Of a stretch of DNA of 64,000 nucleotides, positions 31,382 through 39,563 are shown piece by piece. The position numbers and the translations under genes were made by a program. This DNA is from an uncultured Synechococcus sp. (GTDB lineage Bacteria > Cyanobacteriota > Cyanobacteriia > PCC-6307 > Cyanobiaceae). Every line of letters starts with the position of its first letter. Position 1 is the first letter of the stretch. The notes under the pieces are model-generated. The model was not told where the DNA came from. It did not search any database and saw only the letters and a list, made by a program, of their open reading frames with translations. The stretch covers positions 1 to 64,000 of the forward strand of contig CAJWYF010000006.1 in NCBI GenBank assembly GCA_913049535.1, in the 5' to 3' direction.

Positions 31382-32057
31382 TCTTGAGTCGGGGACGGTT
31401 GATGATCCAGAGAATCATGATCGACAGCACGGCCGAGTAAAAACACCAAACCGAATTAAAGGCCCGGCTGTGGGTGAACCAGGTCAGGAAGATCGACACA
31501 AAGATCATGACACCAAAGGCACGCACAGCCTTATCTTTCAGCGCCACCAATGGCAGCACAATGAAGCCCCAGTAGACCAACTGACCCACAGGCTCAGTAT
31601 TGATGAAGTTATGCCAGACAGTATCGACGCTGTAAACGATCCGTCCGGCTGTAATCGCTGGTTGAACCAGGTCTGGCTGGAAGAACACAGGGATGTAGAA
31701 ACCAATCCCCAGCAGTGAAGCCACAATCCACACCCACCTCAAGCGCGTTTGCATCCCCTCCGTTTCCGTGGCTTGGCTAATGCGATAGGCGCAATAGGGG
31801 ATCCAGATCATCCAGAAGCAATACGCAAAGAAGAGAAAGCCCCGTGCCGTGATCGTGCCGAGGGGCTCTATGCCACCGCCATCGATTGCGGTCCACTGCA
31901 ACCCTTCAACAAACTGCTGAGTTCCAAAAAAGGCCGGTGTCATGGCCAGCGGCACATAGGCCTTCTGATCAGTACTGCGGGCAATGTGGGTGCCGTACAG
32001 ACCGATCGGGACCAGCACAGCAGCCGCCGTGAAGCTGGCGGAGGCGGAGAAACACAT
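31362..32057 (-). CDS. DUF6629-like membrane protein
   Basis: A 231-residue protein with about seven transmembrane helices. The start MCFSASASFTAAAVLVPIGLYGTH is a distinctive signature of a bacterial membrane family (DUF6629), followed by a conserved AFFGTQQFVEGLQW segment. It ends with FYSAVLSIMILWIINRPRLKN. It is the first gene of the three-gene run to 29744. Function unknown. Composition is AT-richer than nearby photosynthesis genes, which fits an accessory region. Confidence 0.78.
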   Translation of the reverse strand: MCFSASASFTAAAVLVPIGLYGTHIARSTDQKAYVPLAMTPAFFGTQQFVEGLQWTAIDGGGIEPLGTITARGFLFFAYCFWMIWIPYCAYRISQATETEGMQTRLRWVWIVASLLGIGFYIPVFFQPDLVQPAITAGRIVYSVDTVWHNFINTEPVGQLVYWGFIVLPLVALKDKAVRAFGVMIFVSIFLTWFTHSRAFNSVWCFYSAVLSIMILWIINRPRLKNARATS

Positions 32058-32122
32058 GGAATTCGAATGTTCCGCCTCAAATTAGTAATGCCGACTACAA
32101 CGAGCCATCGAATGAGATTTTC

Positions 32123-32734
32123 TTAAACCCAGCGCTCAGCCCACTTCAGAAGATGCTCCGCCACAGGCTGGAGCGCGCGAGGCGACTGAATCAATTGGCG
32201 ATGATTCCAGACCGGTAACGCTTGCTTAGGACCAATCGGGAGCACCCCTGTCCAAGACGGAATCACCATCAAATCCCAAGGGCAATAGAAGCTCATGCAG
32301 TCAAGGCTCCCCAGGGTGGAGACGTCACGGTTGAGCTGCCGCAGCAAAGCACTACCGATCTTCATGTCGGCTACGCCGGCCAATAGAGCCCGGGGCCAGG
32401 GCTGGGCCACCAGCGTTCCGTGCTGCGGGCTGCCCAACGAGAGAAAGCAACGGGTGCGCTGATGCCCCCCCAGCAGTTGGATCCAGCTGCGCGAAATGAT
32501 GGCGCCCATGGAAAATCCCAACAGGTCAATGGGCTGCTCAGGTCCAAAGCGCGCCTGTATCGCATCATCAAGGTCCTGCGCCAGGGTCAGCAGCGGAGTG
32601 GAGCCAAGGCGATGGGGCAGATGGGGCGCCATGATCTCGCCGGGTCTGGGCTCGAGATACTGCTGCAACCGCCGAAACACATGGGGCGTGTCCCACAGCC
32701 CATGCACCAGCACCAGAGGCCGCACGCCACTCAT
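32123..32734 (-). CDS. Alpha/beta hydrolase (lipase/esterase type)
   Basis: A 203-residue hydrolase. LVLVHGLWDTPHVFRRL gives the oxyanion HG motif, LLGFSMGAIISRSWIQLLGG gives the nucleophile elbow with Ser in GFSMG, and SLGSPQHGT resembles triacylglycerol-lipase-type proteins. A likely catalytic Asp is in YCPWDLMVIPS and the His in WNHRQLI. No signal peptide is evident. It is divergent from the gene at 32797. The substrate is unknown, probably a lipid ester. Confidence 0.85.
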   Translation of the reverse strand: MSGVRPLVLVHGLWDTPHVFRRLQQYLEPRPGEIMAPHLPHRLGSTPLLTLAQDLDDAIQARFGPEQPIDLLGFSMGAIISRSWIQLLGGHQRTRCFLSLGSPQHGTLVAQPWPRALLAGVADMKIGSALLRQLNRDVSTLGSLDCMSFYCPWDLMVIPSWTGVLPIGPKQALPVWNHRQLIQSPRALQPVAEHLLKWAERWV

Positions 32735-32796
32735 CGCCAGAGGCAGAAGTTCAGACCTTTAGTTTCGACCGGTGAACGGCACGGAGTTAGCGAACC

Positions 32797-33183
32797 ATGG
32801 CAGAGAGTCCTTATTTGGTGTGCCTGGCGCTGATCGAGCAGAACGGCCGGCGTCGCCTGCCCATTGGTGGCGGCAGCCTGAGCGAACCGATCGCGGCAGG
32901 CGCCGACCCCGGTGAAAGCGGCCGTGCCATGGCACTGGATCTCTTGCTGCGTCTCTGGCAGCAGAGTGATGATGGCCCGCTAGCGCGCTGCGAGGGACTC
33001 CAGAGCCTGCTGCTCCTGGAGCTGCCGATGGACTGCTTCATCGAAGCGCTACCCAAACTCAAAGCCGAGTGGATCAACAGCGGTGACACGATCGCGCTGC
33101 TGCAGGGGCTGCGTGAGCTGGCCGGCAGGGGCTGGACTCTGCAGACGGCAAAGTATTCCCAACCCACCTTTTCAAGCTGGTAA
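32797..33183 (+). CDS. Conserved hypothetical protein upstream of cytochrome c
   Basis: A 128-residue soluble protein. It starts MAESPYLVCLALIEQNGRRRLPIGGGSL, a beta-like segment, followed by helices rich in Leu (GRAMALDLLLRLWQQ, LQSLLLLELPMDCFIEALPKLKAEW) and a terminal SQPTFSSW. The stop and the cytochrome start overlap by one base (TAATG), so the two are translationally coupled. No motif was recognised. An association with the cytochrome's electron-transfer pathway is possible. Confidence 0.7.
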   Translation: MAESPYLVCLALIEQNGRRRLPIGGGSLSEPIAAGADPGESGRAMALDLLLRLWQQSDDGPLARCEGLQSLLLLELPMDCFIEALPKLKAEWINSGDTIALLQGLRELAGRGWTLQTAKYSQPTFSSW

Positions 33184-33518
33184 TGGTGCTGCTGCGTGGA
33201 TTGATGGCTCTGCTGTTGATGCTGGGGATCTGGTCGGCGCCAGCCCATGCCGCCGCTGATGGGGCATCCCTCTTTGAGGCCCACTGCGTGGGCTGCCATC
33301 TCAATGGCGGCAACATCATCCGCCGCGGCAAAACCCTGCAACTCAAGGCCTTGGAGCGCAACGGCATCCAGGGCCCACTGGAGATCGCCATCATCGCCAC
33401 CGAAGGCAGAGGCCAGATGAGCGGCTATGGCGAGGTACTCGGCGAGGGCGGCGCTGAAGCAGTTGCCGAATGGATCTGGCAGCAAGCTCAAAACGAATGG
33501 AGCAGCCCTGATTCCTAG
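33183..33518 (+). CDS. Cytochrome c6-like monoheme cytochrome
   Basis: A 111-residue exported cytochrome. The signal peptide MVLLRGLMALLLMLGIWSAPAHA is cleaved near residue 23. The heme motif CVGCH has C35, C38 and H39. M79 in GRGQMSGYG is the sixth heme ligand. The mature length of about 88 fits cytochrome c6. It differs from petJ proper (AIPAMPAFGGRL and KGAMPAF forms), so it may be a c6B/c6C paralogue. It carries electrons in the thylakoid lumen or periplasm. Confidence 0.88.
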   Translation: MVLLRGLMALLLMLGIWSAPAHAAADGASLFEAHCVGCHLNGGNIIRRGKTLQLKALERNGIQGPLEIAIIATEGRGQMSGYGEVLGEGGAEAVAEWIWQQAQNEWSSPDS

Positions 33519-33653
33519 ACCTTCTTATGCGAGATAAAACCAAAAATAAGCACTAACAAATGACAGATCGACAAGACACAACATATTCATGACAATCTTC
33601 TAAAAATCTGTAGCATCTGACTGCAAGCAGAAGCCTCAGAGTCAACTTTTGCC

Positions 33654-35390
33654 ATGTGGAATCAGAACAAAGCAGCCATTTCCATTGGAACCTTTATTTA
33701 CTGCTTCACTGCTGCAGCGCCTGCAGTAAAAGCAATTGAAGTGGACCCGTATCCAGGAGATGGCAAGTGCTATTTCATTGAAAACGAAGTAGAGATTGAC
33801 TACAAAAAAGGCAGCGAAAGCCTTGCAATTCTTAGCGCAAATCCGTGGTACGGAGACCAAGCAGTATCCGATCTTGCCGCTAAAAAATTCTACGACAATA
33901 CCGATCCTCCAGAAAGCTGGAGATTTGCCTACAAAGCAACAGCTGGAAACACCAAAGGCAACAATAATGATCAACTTAATACATGGTATTACACAAGAAA
34001 AGAACACCAAGAGGGCTACTCTGGCGGCAAAGGAACAGAAATTTGGACATTTGCAACTGGATTTGAGTACGCCTGTGTCGGAGAAACACCCGGAGATGGC
34101 GCATTTGACAACCTAAACATTCCTGGACTAATTAATAAATTAAAGGGAGCTGACCGCAGAAAAATTGGGAAACTACTTAGCTCACTACTCTTCCCTCGCA
34201 ACGTCGTTGCTGCTGGCGGCCTCGCCACCCAGGCTTACATCAACGATCTGGCTGACACCATCCTGGAGCGCCTTCCAACAAGGCAATTTCTGAAAACTCA
34301 GATCGAAGAACAAATCACAGACGTTGAGGTCGAGGAAACCATTACCGAGCCAGTGCGGGGCCTTTGGAAAACTTCCAGCTCAAGCGAAGTAGATATTGAA
34401 ATCGCCAGCATCGAAATGAATGGCGATATTTATGTCGACAACCCCAAGCTGACCTCCATCTATACCGAGCCTTCTGGTACCCGCGCTTGGGTTCGTGGCT
34501 TTGGAGGTTCGATGAGCCCCTATGAAACCGGCGGCGCTTATGGCAAACGCGGCTTGGTCTTTTATCCCGATGTCTACAACGACTTCTATTCCACCCATGG
34601 TGGTCTCGTCGTTGGTGTCGACACCTCAGTTTCCGACAACATTCAACTCGGCATCTTTGGAAACTACGGCAACATCAACCTCCAGCAGTTCGCCACAAGC
34701 GACACCGGAGGTGGCTCCTGGACCCCCAATGGTTACGGCGGCGGTGTCATGGCGAGCTATTGGGACGACAACTTCTACGTGCAAGGTGCCTTCGGCGTTA
34801 CTGCTTTTTCCGGCGACAACAAGCGTCAGGTCAAAGTCGCTGGCGTTCTTGACGAGACCTACACCGCCACCAAAGAGACCACTTCATACATGGGCACCGT
34901 CCGTGTTGGAGCGCCTTTTGCCTGGGGCGGTCTAATTCTCGAGCCGCAGGCAACAGCCATTTGGAACGGCAATGAAGACGCCTCTTACACCGAATCGGGC
35001 AAGTACCGCGCCTTTGCGATCAAGCTCAACTCCTACTCCGATAACTTCCTGCGCACAGCCCTTGGCGCCAAGCTCGCCTGGCCAATTAAGCCAAGCAATC
35101 GACAGCTAGTCGTTCCCAATATCAAAGTCGCCTGGCTTGCTGACTGGGACACCAACAACGGTGCTGTTTCCTTTCAACGCGCCTACTCCCGCCTAGCCAA
35201 AACAGCAAAAGGAGAGATTCCCTCCAACCAGGAAACCCAGTACGGCGTGCTCCTAGAGGGCGGCGTGGATTACGCCATCGCCCAAGGGCCCACCACCGCC
35301 TGGAAGCTCTATGCCAAAGGTGGCGCCAAGCTCTGGATGAACAAAGCCGCCGACTGGCGCACCTCAGGTGGCATCACCTTCCAGTTCTGA
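33654..35390 (+). CDS. Autotransporter-like outer-membrane beta-barrel protein
   Basis: A 578-residue exported protein. Residues 1-27 form a signal peptide (ending APAVKA). Residues 28-265 are an N-terminal domain with few cysteines (C39, C142). From about 275 on, alternating aromatic strands (TRAWVRGFGG, HGGLVVGVDTSVSDNIQLGIFGNYG) form an autotransporter-type barrel ending in GGITFQF with a terminal Phe. The first 540 bases are AT-rich with codons unlike neighbouring genes, and base composition changes sharply near 34,195. The passenger shows no protease or repeat motif. Confidence 0.85.
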   Translation: MWNQNKAAISIGTFIYCFTAAAPAVKAIEVDPYPGDGKCYFIENEVEIDYKKGSESLAILSANPWYGDQAVSDLAAKKFYDNTDPPESWRFAYKATAGNTKGNNNDQLNTWYYTRKEHQEGYSGGKGTEIWTFATGFEYACVGETPGDGAFDNLNIPGLINKLKGADRRKIGKLLSSLLFPRNVVAAGGLATQAYINDLADTILERLPTRQFLKTQIEEQITDVEVEETITEPVRGLWKTSSSSEVDIEIASIEMNGDIYVDNPKLTSIYTEPSGTRAWVRGFGGSMSPYETGGAYGKRGLVFYPDVYNDFYSTHGGLVVGVDTSVSDNIQLGIFGNYGNINLQQFATSDTGGGSWTPNGYGGGVMASYWDDNFYVQGAFGVTAFSGDNKRQVKVAGVLDETYTATKETTSYMGTVRVGAPFAWGGLILEPQATAIWNGNEDASYTESGKYRAFAIKLNSYSDNFLRTALGAKLAWPIKPSNRQLVVPNIKVAWLADWDTNNGAVSFQRAYSRLAKTAKGEIPSNQETQYGVLLEGGVDYAIAQGPTTAWKLYAKGGAKLWMNKAADWRTSGGITFQF

Positions 35391-35657
35391 TCAGAACGCC
35401 TGGATCCAGGGGTAGATCTCAACAGCTGTCCAGATGCCATTGAGCCAGTAGATGTCGCCCTTGACGAGGATTTCCACCTGCTCAAGGCTCTCGGCTTCAT
35501 AAATGCCGAACACATGGGTGCTGCCCTCGGTGGGTCCCAGGGTCACCAGCACCCCATCATCTTTCTGCTGCTGCAGACCCGCCAGGTGCTTGTCGCGGTA
35601 GGGGGCGCGCTTCTCCAGCGCCTTCTCGCAGTAGGTGCCCCAGAGCACGAATCGCAT
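35391..35657 (-). CDS. YciI family protein
   Basis: An 88-residue ferredoxin-like-fold protein. KALEKRAPYRDKHLAGLQQQKDDGVLVTLGPTEG contains the YciI-type R-x-x-H and Asp, followed by HVFGIYEAESLEQVEILVKGDIYWLNGIWTAVEIYPW. The stop abuts that of the autotransporter gene (35390/35391). Related proteins are dehydrohalogenase-like or accessory enzymes. The role here is unknown. Confidence 0.88.
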   Translation of the reverse strand: MRFVLWGTYCEKALEKRAPYRDKHLAGLQQQKDDGVLVTLGPTEGSTHVFGIYEAESLEQVEILVKGDIYWLNGIWTAVEIYPWIQAF

Positions 35658-35689
35658 GGGCTGTGCCGCAGATCAGCGGAGCCTACGGC

Positions 35690-36511
35690 TCAACTATCCA
35701 GGGCGCTGCGCAGCTCGGCGCAGAAGGCGCCGGCGGTGGCCACCGGGTCAGCGCCATCGGCCTTGGCGCTGGCCATGCGCTTCACCAGAGCACTGCCCAC
35801 GATGGCGCCATCAGCGCCCCAATTGCGCACCTCAATGGCTTGCTTGGGCCCGGAAATCCCAAAGCCCACAGCCACCGGCGTGGGCCCTAACCCCTTGAGT
35901 TGGCCAACAAGGCCCGCCACCCGTGATTCCATCTGGGCCCGCTCACCGGTGACCCCCGTGACACTCACCAGGTAGGTGAAGCCGCGGCTGGCCGCAGCAA
36001 TGCGGGCCATGCGCTCAGACGGCGTGGTGGGTGCCACCAGCAGCACCAGATCCAAACCCGCTGCAGCAGCGATGGGGGAGAGCTTTTCAGCTTCCTCGAA
36101 CGGCAGATCGGGCACCACCAAACCCGCTGCCCCAGCAGCAGCGGCATTGGCACAGAACGCCTCCATGCCCACGTTGAGCAACGGATTGCTGTACGTGAAC
36201 AGCACCACCGGCATCGTCAGCTGACCCTTGAGCCCGGCGAGCATCTCCAGCACCGCACCAGGGGTGGTGCCCCCATCGAGGGCGCGGCTGGCAGCAGCCT
36301 GAATCACCGGGCCATCAGCCAGCGGATCGCTGTAGGGGATGCCCAGCTCCACCAGATCAGCACCATTGGCCTGCAGGGCCATCAGGGCCGCTGATGTGGT
36401 GGCCAGATCAGGATCACCAGCCGTGAGGAACGGCATCAGCGCACAACGGCCGCGCTGCTTGAGCCCCTCAAAGCAGCGGGTGATCGCAGTCGAGCCGGAG
36501 GCCACGGTCAT
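35690..36511 (-). CDS. trpA: Tryptophan synthase alpha chain
   Basis: Cleaves indole-3-glycerol phosphate to indole, the last tryptophan step before the beta chain. It has 273 residues. [16 protein letters not shown] holds the TrpA start motif, [18 protein letters not shown] carries the catalytic Glu and Asp, and [14 protein letters not shown] binds phosphate. All key residues are present. It is downstream of DUF3007 and ndhL on the same strand, a gene order common in cyanobacteria. Confidence 0.97.
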   Translation of the reverse strand: MTVASGSTAITRCFEGLKQRGRCALMPFLTAGDPDLATTSAALMALQANGADLVELGIPYSDPLADGPVIQAAASRALDGGTTPGAVLEMLAGLKGQLTMPVVLFTYSNPLLNVGMEAFCANAAAAGAAGLVVPDLPFEEAEKLSPIAAAAGLDLVLLVAPTTPSERMARIAAASRGFTYLVSVTGVTGERAQMESRVAGLVGQLKGLGPTPVAVGFGISGPKQAIEVRNWGADGAIVGSALVKRMASAKADGADPVATAGAFCAELRSALDS

Positions 36512-36541
36512 CGGAGCAGGCGCAGGTTGCTGCGCCGCAGC

Positions 36542-36865
36542 CTATGGCTCCAGCTGGCCCACCTCTTTGAGCAAGGCCTCCTGTTCTGCCGGGCTGAGGC
36601 TGTTGAACTTTTCACGCATCGCTTCTGTCTCCATGGCGTCGTAAGCGCTGCGGTAGCGGCGGCGTTGCTCCATGAAGGTCATTTTTCCCGTCACCACCCG
36701 CGTCAAATAAGTGGCCGTCCAGCCCACCACCACCACCAGAAGCACCACAGAAGCGGCGATACCAGCATCGAAATCCTCAAATCCAGCAGCGGCAAATCCC
36801 CAGTAGCCCGCTCCTCCAAGCAGAAAGACCGCCAGGGTGAGCAGCAGTGCCTTGGCCCTTGTCAT
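36542..36865 (-). CDS. DUF3007 family membrane protein
   Basis: A 107-residue protein with two transmembrane helices (ALLLTLAVFLLGGAGYWGFAAAG and AGIAASVVLLVVVVGWTATYL) followed by a cytosolic MTFMEQRRRYRSAYDAMETEAMREKFNSLSPAEQEALLKEVGQLE tail. This matches the cyanobacterial and plastid DUF3007 pattern. It lies 4 bases after ndhL and 30 bases before trpA. Its conserved proximity to ndhL suggests a link to NDH-1, not proven here. Confidence 0.85.
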   Translation of the reverse strand: MTRAKALLLTLAVFLLGGAGYWGFAAAGFEDFDAGIAASVVLLVVVVGWTATYLTRVVTGKMTFMEQRRRYRSAYDAMETEAMREKFNSLSPAEQEALLKEVGQLEP

Positions 36866-36869
36866 CCGA

Positions 36870-37118
36870 TCAAGCCTCGCCCTGCCCTGCCATCCGCAGG
36901 TTGATGAAGGGCGCAAAGAGAATCATCCCAGGAAAAAAGAGAAACACCAGTCCGTAGATCGCGGTTCGCTCGATCTTCCCCATCTGATGCCAACGGCGGT
37001 TCATCCACAGGATCAGCGCCAGGGGCATCACCAGCAGATAGGCACCGCCGAGCGCGCCATAGGCCAGCAGCACAGGCAGAGCCGGGCCGGTGAAAAAGGT
37101 CAGCAGGGAGTCCAGCAA
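36870..37118 (-). CDS. ndhL: NAD(P)H-quinone oxidoreductase subunit L
   Basis: Small membrane subunit of NDH-1, 82 residues. [61 protein letters not shown] matches NdhL, with the LPLAL...N-RW segment and the FFFPG block. The start at [11 protein letters not shown] is preferred over an upstream frame extension. It is followed by DUF3007 and trpA. A tRNA-like gene lies 22 bases upstream on the same strand. Confidence 0.92.
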   Translation of the reverse strand: MLDSLLTFFTGPALPVLLAYGALGGAYLLVMPLALILWMNRRWHQMGKIERTAIYGLVFLFFPGMILFAPFINLRMAGQGEA

Positions 37119-37140
37119 GAGCGCGCGCGCGATGGTTCAG

Positions 37141-37214
37141 TGCCCGTGGCGGGATTCGAACCCGCACTGGAGCGATTTTAAGTCGCCTATCTCTGCCAAT
37201 TGGATTACACGGGC
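37141..37214 (-). tRNA. tRNA-like gene with UAA (Leu) anticodon but short variable loop
   Basis: A 74-nt cloverleaf fits. The 7-bp acceptor stem is GCCCGTG with CACGGGC, discriminator A and no encoded CCA. The D arm has loop AATTGGCAG and three good pairs plus one mismatch. The anticodon stem is GGCGA with TCGCT around loop CTTAAAA, giving anticodon UAA. The variable loop is only 5 nt (CCAGT), and the T arm is GCGGG-TTCGAAT-CCCGC. Normal tRNA-Leu has a long variable arm, so this is either an unusual type I leucine tRNA or one with another charging identity. The T8-A14 and A15-T48 contacts could form. Confidence 0.75.
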
Positions 37215-37255
37215 AGGCACAACGCCATCATCGGTCAGATGCGTCACCCGCTCCC

Positions 37256-37798
37256 ATGGCAGAAGAGCAGCTGCAGCGCTTTCTCCACAAAGTGGAGCAA
37301 CTCAATGCCTTGGTGGCCTTGATCGACACCGATCCAGAGCTGCGGCAGCAACTGGCGCGCTGCGACACCCACCAGCAGGTGGTGGATCTGGCGTCGTCTC
37401 TGGGGCTGGAGATCGGCCGGCGCTGGGGCGAGAGCGATCCACCAGCACCAGGACGCACAGCCAACCTGCTGGCCAGTGCGGTTCCCTCGCCGGGCCAGGA
37501 GCGCACCGATGTGCTCTTGCAGCAGGGGCAGGTGCGACTCGAGCGGATCCATTCCTGCGCGGCCGCCACACCGCCAGGCCAGTGGTACGAGCAACGCCAG
37601 GGGGAGTGGGTGGCTCTGCTGCAAGGCAGCGCCCAGCTGCGGTTTGCCGATGAGGCGCACCCCCGTGCACTGCACGCCGGCGACTGGCTCTGGATTGAGC
37701 CGCGCCGCCGCCATCGGGTAGAGGCCACCGATGGCGGCAACGGCTGCCTTTGGTTGGCACTGTTTGTCGATGCCGACAGCCAGGCGCCTGGCCCGTAA
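37256..37798 (+). CDS. Nif11-like domain fused to a cupin
   Basis: A 180-residue protein. Residues 1-55 (MAEEQLQRFLHKVEQLN, DPELRQQLARCDTHQQVVDLASSLGLEIGRRW) follow the Nif11/NHLP leader pattern found on cyanobacterial ribosomal peptides. Residues 80-175 form a cupin-like sandwich (GQVRLERIHSCAAATPPGQWYEQRQGEWVALLQGSAQLRF, then LHAGDWLWIEPRRRHRVEAT). The normal double-Gly leader cleavage motif is absent, so it is not an ordinary RiPP precursor. The fusion is unexpected. The function is unknown. Confidence 0.72.
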   Translation: MAEEQLQRFLHKVEQLNALVALIDTDPELRQQLARCDTHQQVVDLASSLGLEIGRRWGESDPPAPGRTANLLASAVPSPGQERTDVLLQQGQVRLERIHSCAAATPPGQWYEQRQGEWVALLQGSAQLRFADEAHPRALHAGDWLWIEPRRRHRVEATDGGNGCLWLALFVDADSQAPGP

Positions 37799-37828
37799 GT
37801 TGTCAGCGCTTTGTGCCCCGCTGCATCC

Positions 37829-38227
37829 ATGGCCCGCCTTGCCCTGCTGATGCTGCTGGTGGCGGCGGCTGCACAGGCCCAACCCGGCCGTCAGACGATG
37901 AAAGACGCGGCCAATGCCTTCAAGGTCTGCCGCCAGATCGCGAAGAGCGACCGGGATCAAACCGTTGGTCGCCAAGCAGCACAGGCCTGGCTGGACTCAG
38001 CCCCGACAGCAGCGCAAGAGGCCATGCCTCGCGATGCGCTGCTGCAGTCGATGGTGCGCGCCTACAGCAAGGAGATGCGCAAGCAGGGGCAGTTGATCGC
38101 CATGGGCTGCAGTCAGGGTGTGCTGGAGCGGGAATTACCCCGCAACTGGAGCAGCTTCCACCAGGGGGTGCGCAGCGTTCTGCTGCAGCAGGGCATGGGG
38201 GCATTGCTGGTCCCCGGCAAACCGTAA
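37829..38227 (+). CDS. Small exported conserved hypothetical protein
   Basis: A 132-residue protein from MARLALLMLLVAAAAQAQ, a signal peptide cut near AQA/QP, then a helical mature domain with two Cys (KVCRQIAKSDRD and AMGCSQGVLERELP) that could form a disulfide in the periplasm. No known family was recognised. A GTG six codons earlier is an alternative start. It lies 30 bases after the Nif11-cupin gene on the same strand. Confidence 0.68.
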   Translation: MARLALLMLLVAAAAQAQPGRQTMKDAANAFKVCRQIAKSDRDQTVGRQAAQAWLDSAPTAAQEAMPRDALLQSMVRAYSKEMRKQGQLIAMGCSQGVLERELPRNWSSFHQGVRSVLLQQGMGALLVPGKP

Positions 38228-38257
38228 GCTGGGGTTAAGGAAAGCTGAAGAAATGCA

Positions 38258-38473
38258 GTGATCGGGTCCCTCTCGCTCAGCACCATCCGACGGGACATTG
38301 ATGCGGAGCAGCGCTGCAACGGTTTGGAACTGCTGGGGCTGCGCTCCTTGCTGCAAGAAGGCCGCTGCAACCCTCCACTGCATCAACGGCTGGAACACCG
38401 CCGGCTGGATCTTGAATCCCGTCAGCGGGAACTTGAGCGCATCCGTGACCTGCTGCGCTGCACCAACCAGTAA
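38258..38473 (+). CDS. Small conserved hypothetical protein
   Basis: A 71-residue, highly charged helical protein from a GTG start (MIGSLSLSTIRRDIDAEQRC, then LHQRLEHRRLDLESRQRELERIRDLLRC). An AAGGAAAG-like site precedes it at a slightly long spacing. No domain was recognised. The Arg/Leu pattern suggests a coiled coil. Its end overlaps the psiE gene on the other strand by 52 bases. It may be real, but evidence is composition and context only. Confidence 0.5.
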   Translation: MIGSLSLSTIRRDIDAEQRCNGLELLGLRSLLQEGRCNPPLHQRLEHRRLDLESRQRELERIRDLLRCTNQ

Positions 38474-38889
38474 GCCGCACTGAGGCTGACGCAACTCACC
38501 CCCAGGGCCAACACCAACAGCGGTTTGTCAGAGGCGGCCGTGGCCTCAGGCATCACGATGATCTTGCGTGCCAAGGCGGTAATGGCTGTCGCCAACACCA
38601 ACTCCACCTGAATCTGATGGTCCTTGAGGTAGGCGGTGATGTTCTCCAGCACCTCGATGGCGATCAGCAGCTCGAGCACCTGGCCCAGCACGGTCTCGAG
38701 CTCATCGACCAGAAAAGGGAACTCGGCCGGTGACATCTCGTAGCCGATCACAATCAGCAGCTGCGCTGTGGCGGCAATGATGACCAGCACCATCGCCGCC
38801 GCCAGCACCTTGGCCAAGATGCGCTGAAAGCGCAGCAGTCCCTGCTGGAACAGGCCATCGTCATCGAGCAATCGCCGAAGTGGTGCCAC
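38422..38889 (-). CDS. psiE: PsiE family phosphate-starvation-inducible membrane protein
   Basis: A 155-residue protein with four hydrophobic helices. VLAAAMVLVIIAATAQLLIVIGYE, then LGQVLELLIAIEVLENITAYLKDHQIQVELVLATAITALARKIIVM is the PsiE signature, and LLVLALGVSCVSLSAAYWLVQR ends it. The family is named for E. coli psiE, regulated by PhoB and cAMP-CRP, but its molecular role is unknown. A PhoU-like gene is elsewhere in the window (14.2 kb), though not linked. Confidence 0.9.
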   Translation of the reverse strand: MAPLRRLLDDDGLFQQGLLRFQRILAKVLAAAMVLVIIAATAQLLIVIGYEMSPAEFPFLVDELETVLGQVLELLIAIEVLENITAYLKDHQIQVELVLATAITALARKIIVMPEATAASDKPLLVLALGVSCVSLSAAYWLVQRSRSRMRSSSR

Positions 38890-38901
38890 AAGCAGGGGGA
38901 A

Positions 38902-39135
38902 TCAGTTGGAGAACGGGTCGAACTGAGGCTTGGCTTTGGTGTCGGTGGGGGGATTCACCAGCTTGGTGTTGCAGGTGATCGAGCCATCAGCCGCGGTGAC
39001 GCAGTTGTCCTCCTTGACTTCGCTGGCCTCGCCGACATTGGAACCGGGTCCGAGCATGTAGCTGCCCGACTGAGCCAGGGCCGGGATCTGCATCAGCGCT
39101 GCGGCTGCCAGGGCCAGAGGGAGCCGACGCACCAT
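38902..39135 (-). CDS. Small exported conserved hypothetical protein
   Basis: A 77-residue protein with signal peptide MVRRLPLALAAAALMQIPALAQ. The mature part is SGSYMLGPGSNVGEASEVKEDNCVTAADGSITCNTKLVNPP followed by a disordered tail, with a pair of Cys that could make a disulfide. An ATG at 39180 is an alternative start and would overlap the preceding gene's stop by 4 bases, pointing to an operon with the gene at 39177. No function was recognised. Confidence 0.68.
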   Translation of the reverse strand: MVRRLPLALAAAALMQIPALAQSGSYMLGPGSNVGEASEVKEDNCVTAADGSITCNTKLVNPPTDTKAKPQFDPFSN

Positions 39136-39176
39136 TTCAAGACCAAGAACTGGCGTCACTTTGCCCCAGACCAGCA

Positions 39177-39506
39177 TCACGCGGCGTCGTTCTGGATGGA
39201 TTTCAGCAGCAAATCCAGCTGGGACATGTCATCCACCGCGACCGGAGATCCAGCCTCGGGCTCCTCAACGCCACTGAGCCACTGGGCCTCAATGCCGCAG
39301 AGACGTTCAGCCAGAGCACTGACACCACCGCTGACCACCGTGCGTTGAAGCTCCTGCAACAGCACCGGCATGCGGATCGAGCCAGCCCGCAGGGCACGGC
39401 GCAGGTCCGATTGGGTACGGCCGCTGTGGCGCAGCCAATCCTTGAGAAAGCCCTCCAACTGCTCGAGCTGGTCGGGATTGAGACTGGTGCTGCTGCTGGA
39501 GGCCAT
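39177..39506 (-). CDS. Conserved hypothetical protein downstream of sigma factor
   Basis: A 109-residue soluble helical protein. DQLEQLEGFLKDWLRHSGRTQSDLRRALRAGSIRMPVLLQELQRTVVSGGVSALAERLCGIEAQWL resembles a small DNA-binding or regulatory fold with a helix-turn-helix-like GRTQSDLRRAL. The tail is acidic. It lies 57 bases downstream of the group 2 sigma factor on the same strand. A partner or antagonist of the sigma factor is possible, but this is inference from place only. Confidence 0.68.
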   Translation of the reverse strand: MASSSSTSLNPDQLEQLEGFLKDWLRHSGRTQSDLRRALRAGSIRMPVLLQELQRTVVSGGVSALAERLCGIEAQWLSGVEEPEAGSPVAVDDMSQLDLLLKSIQNDAA

Positions 39507-39563
39507 GGTCCATGGAGTGCCCCGATGGCTTCCAGATTGCCATTCCGCAGCGATTCAGTGGTG

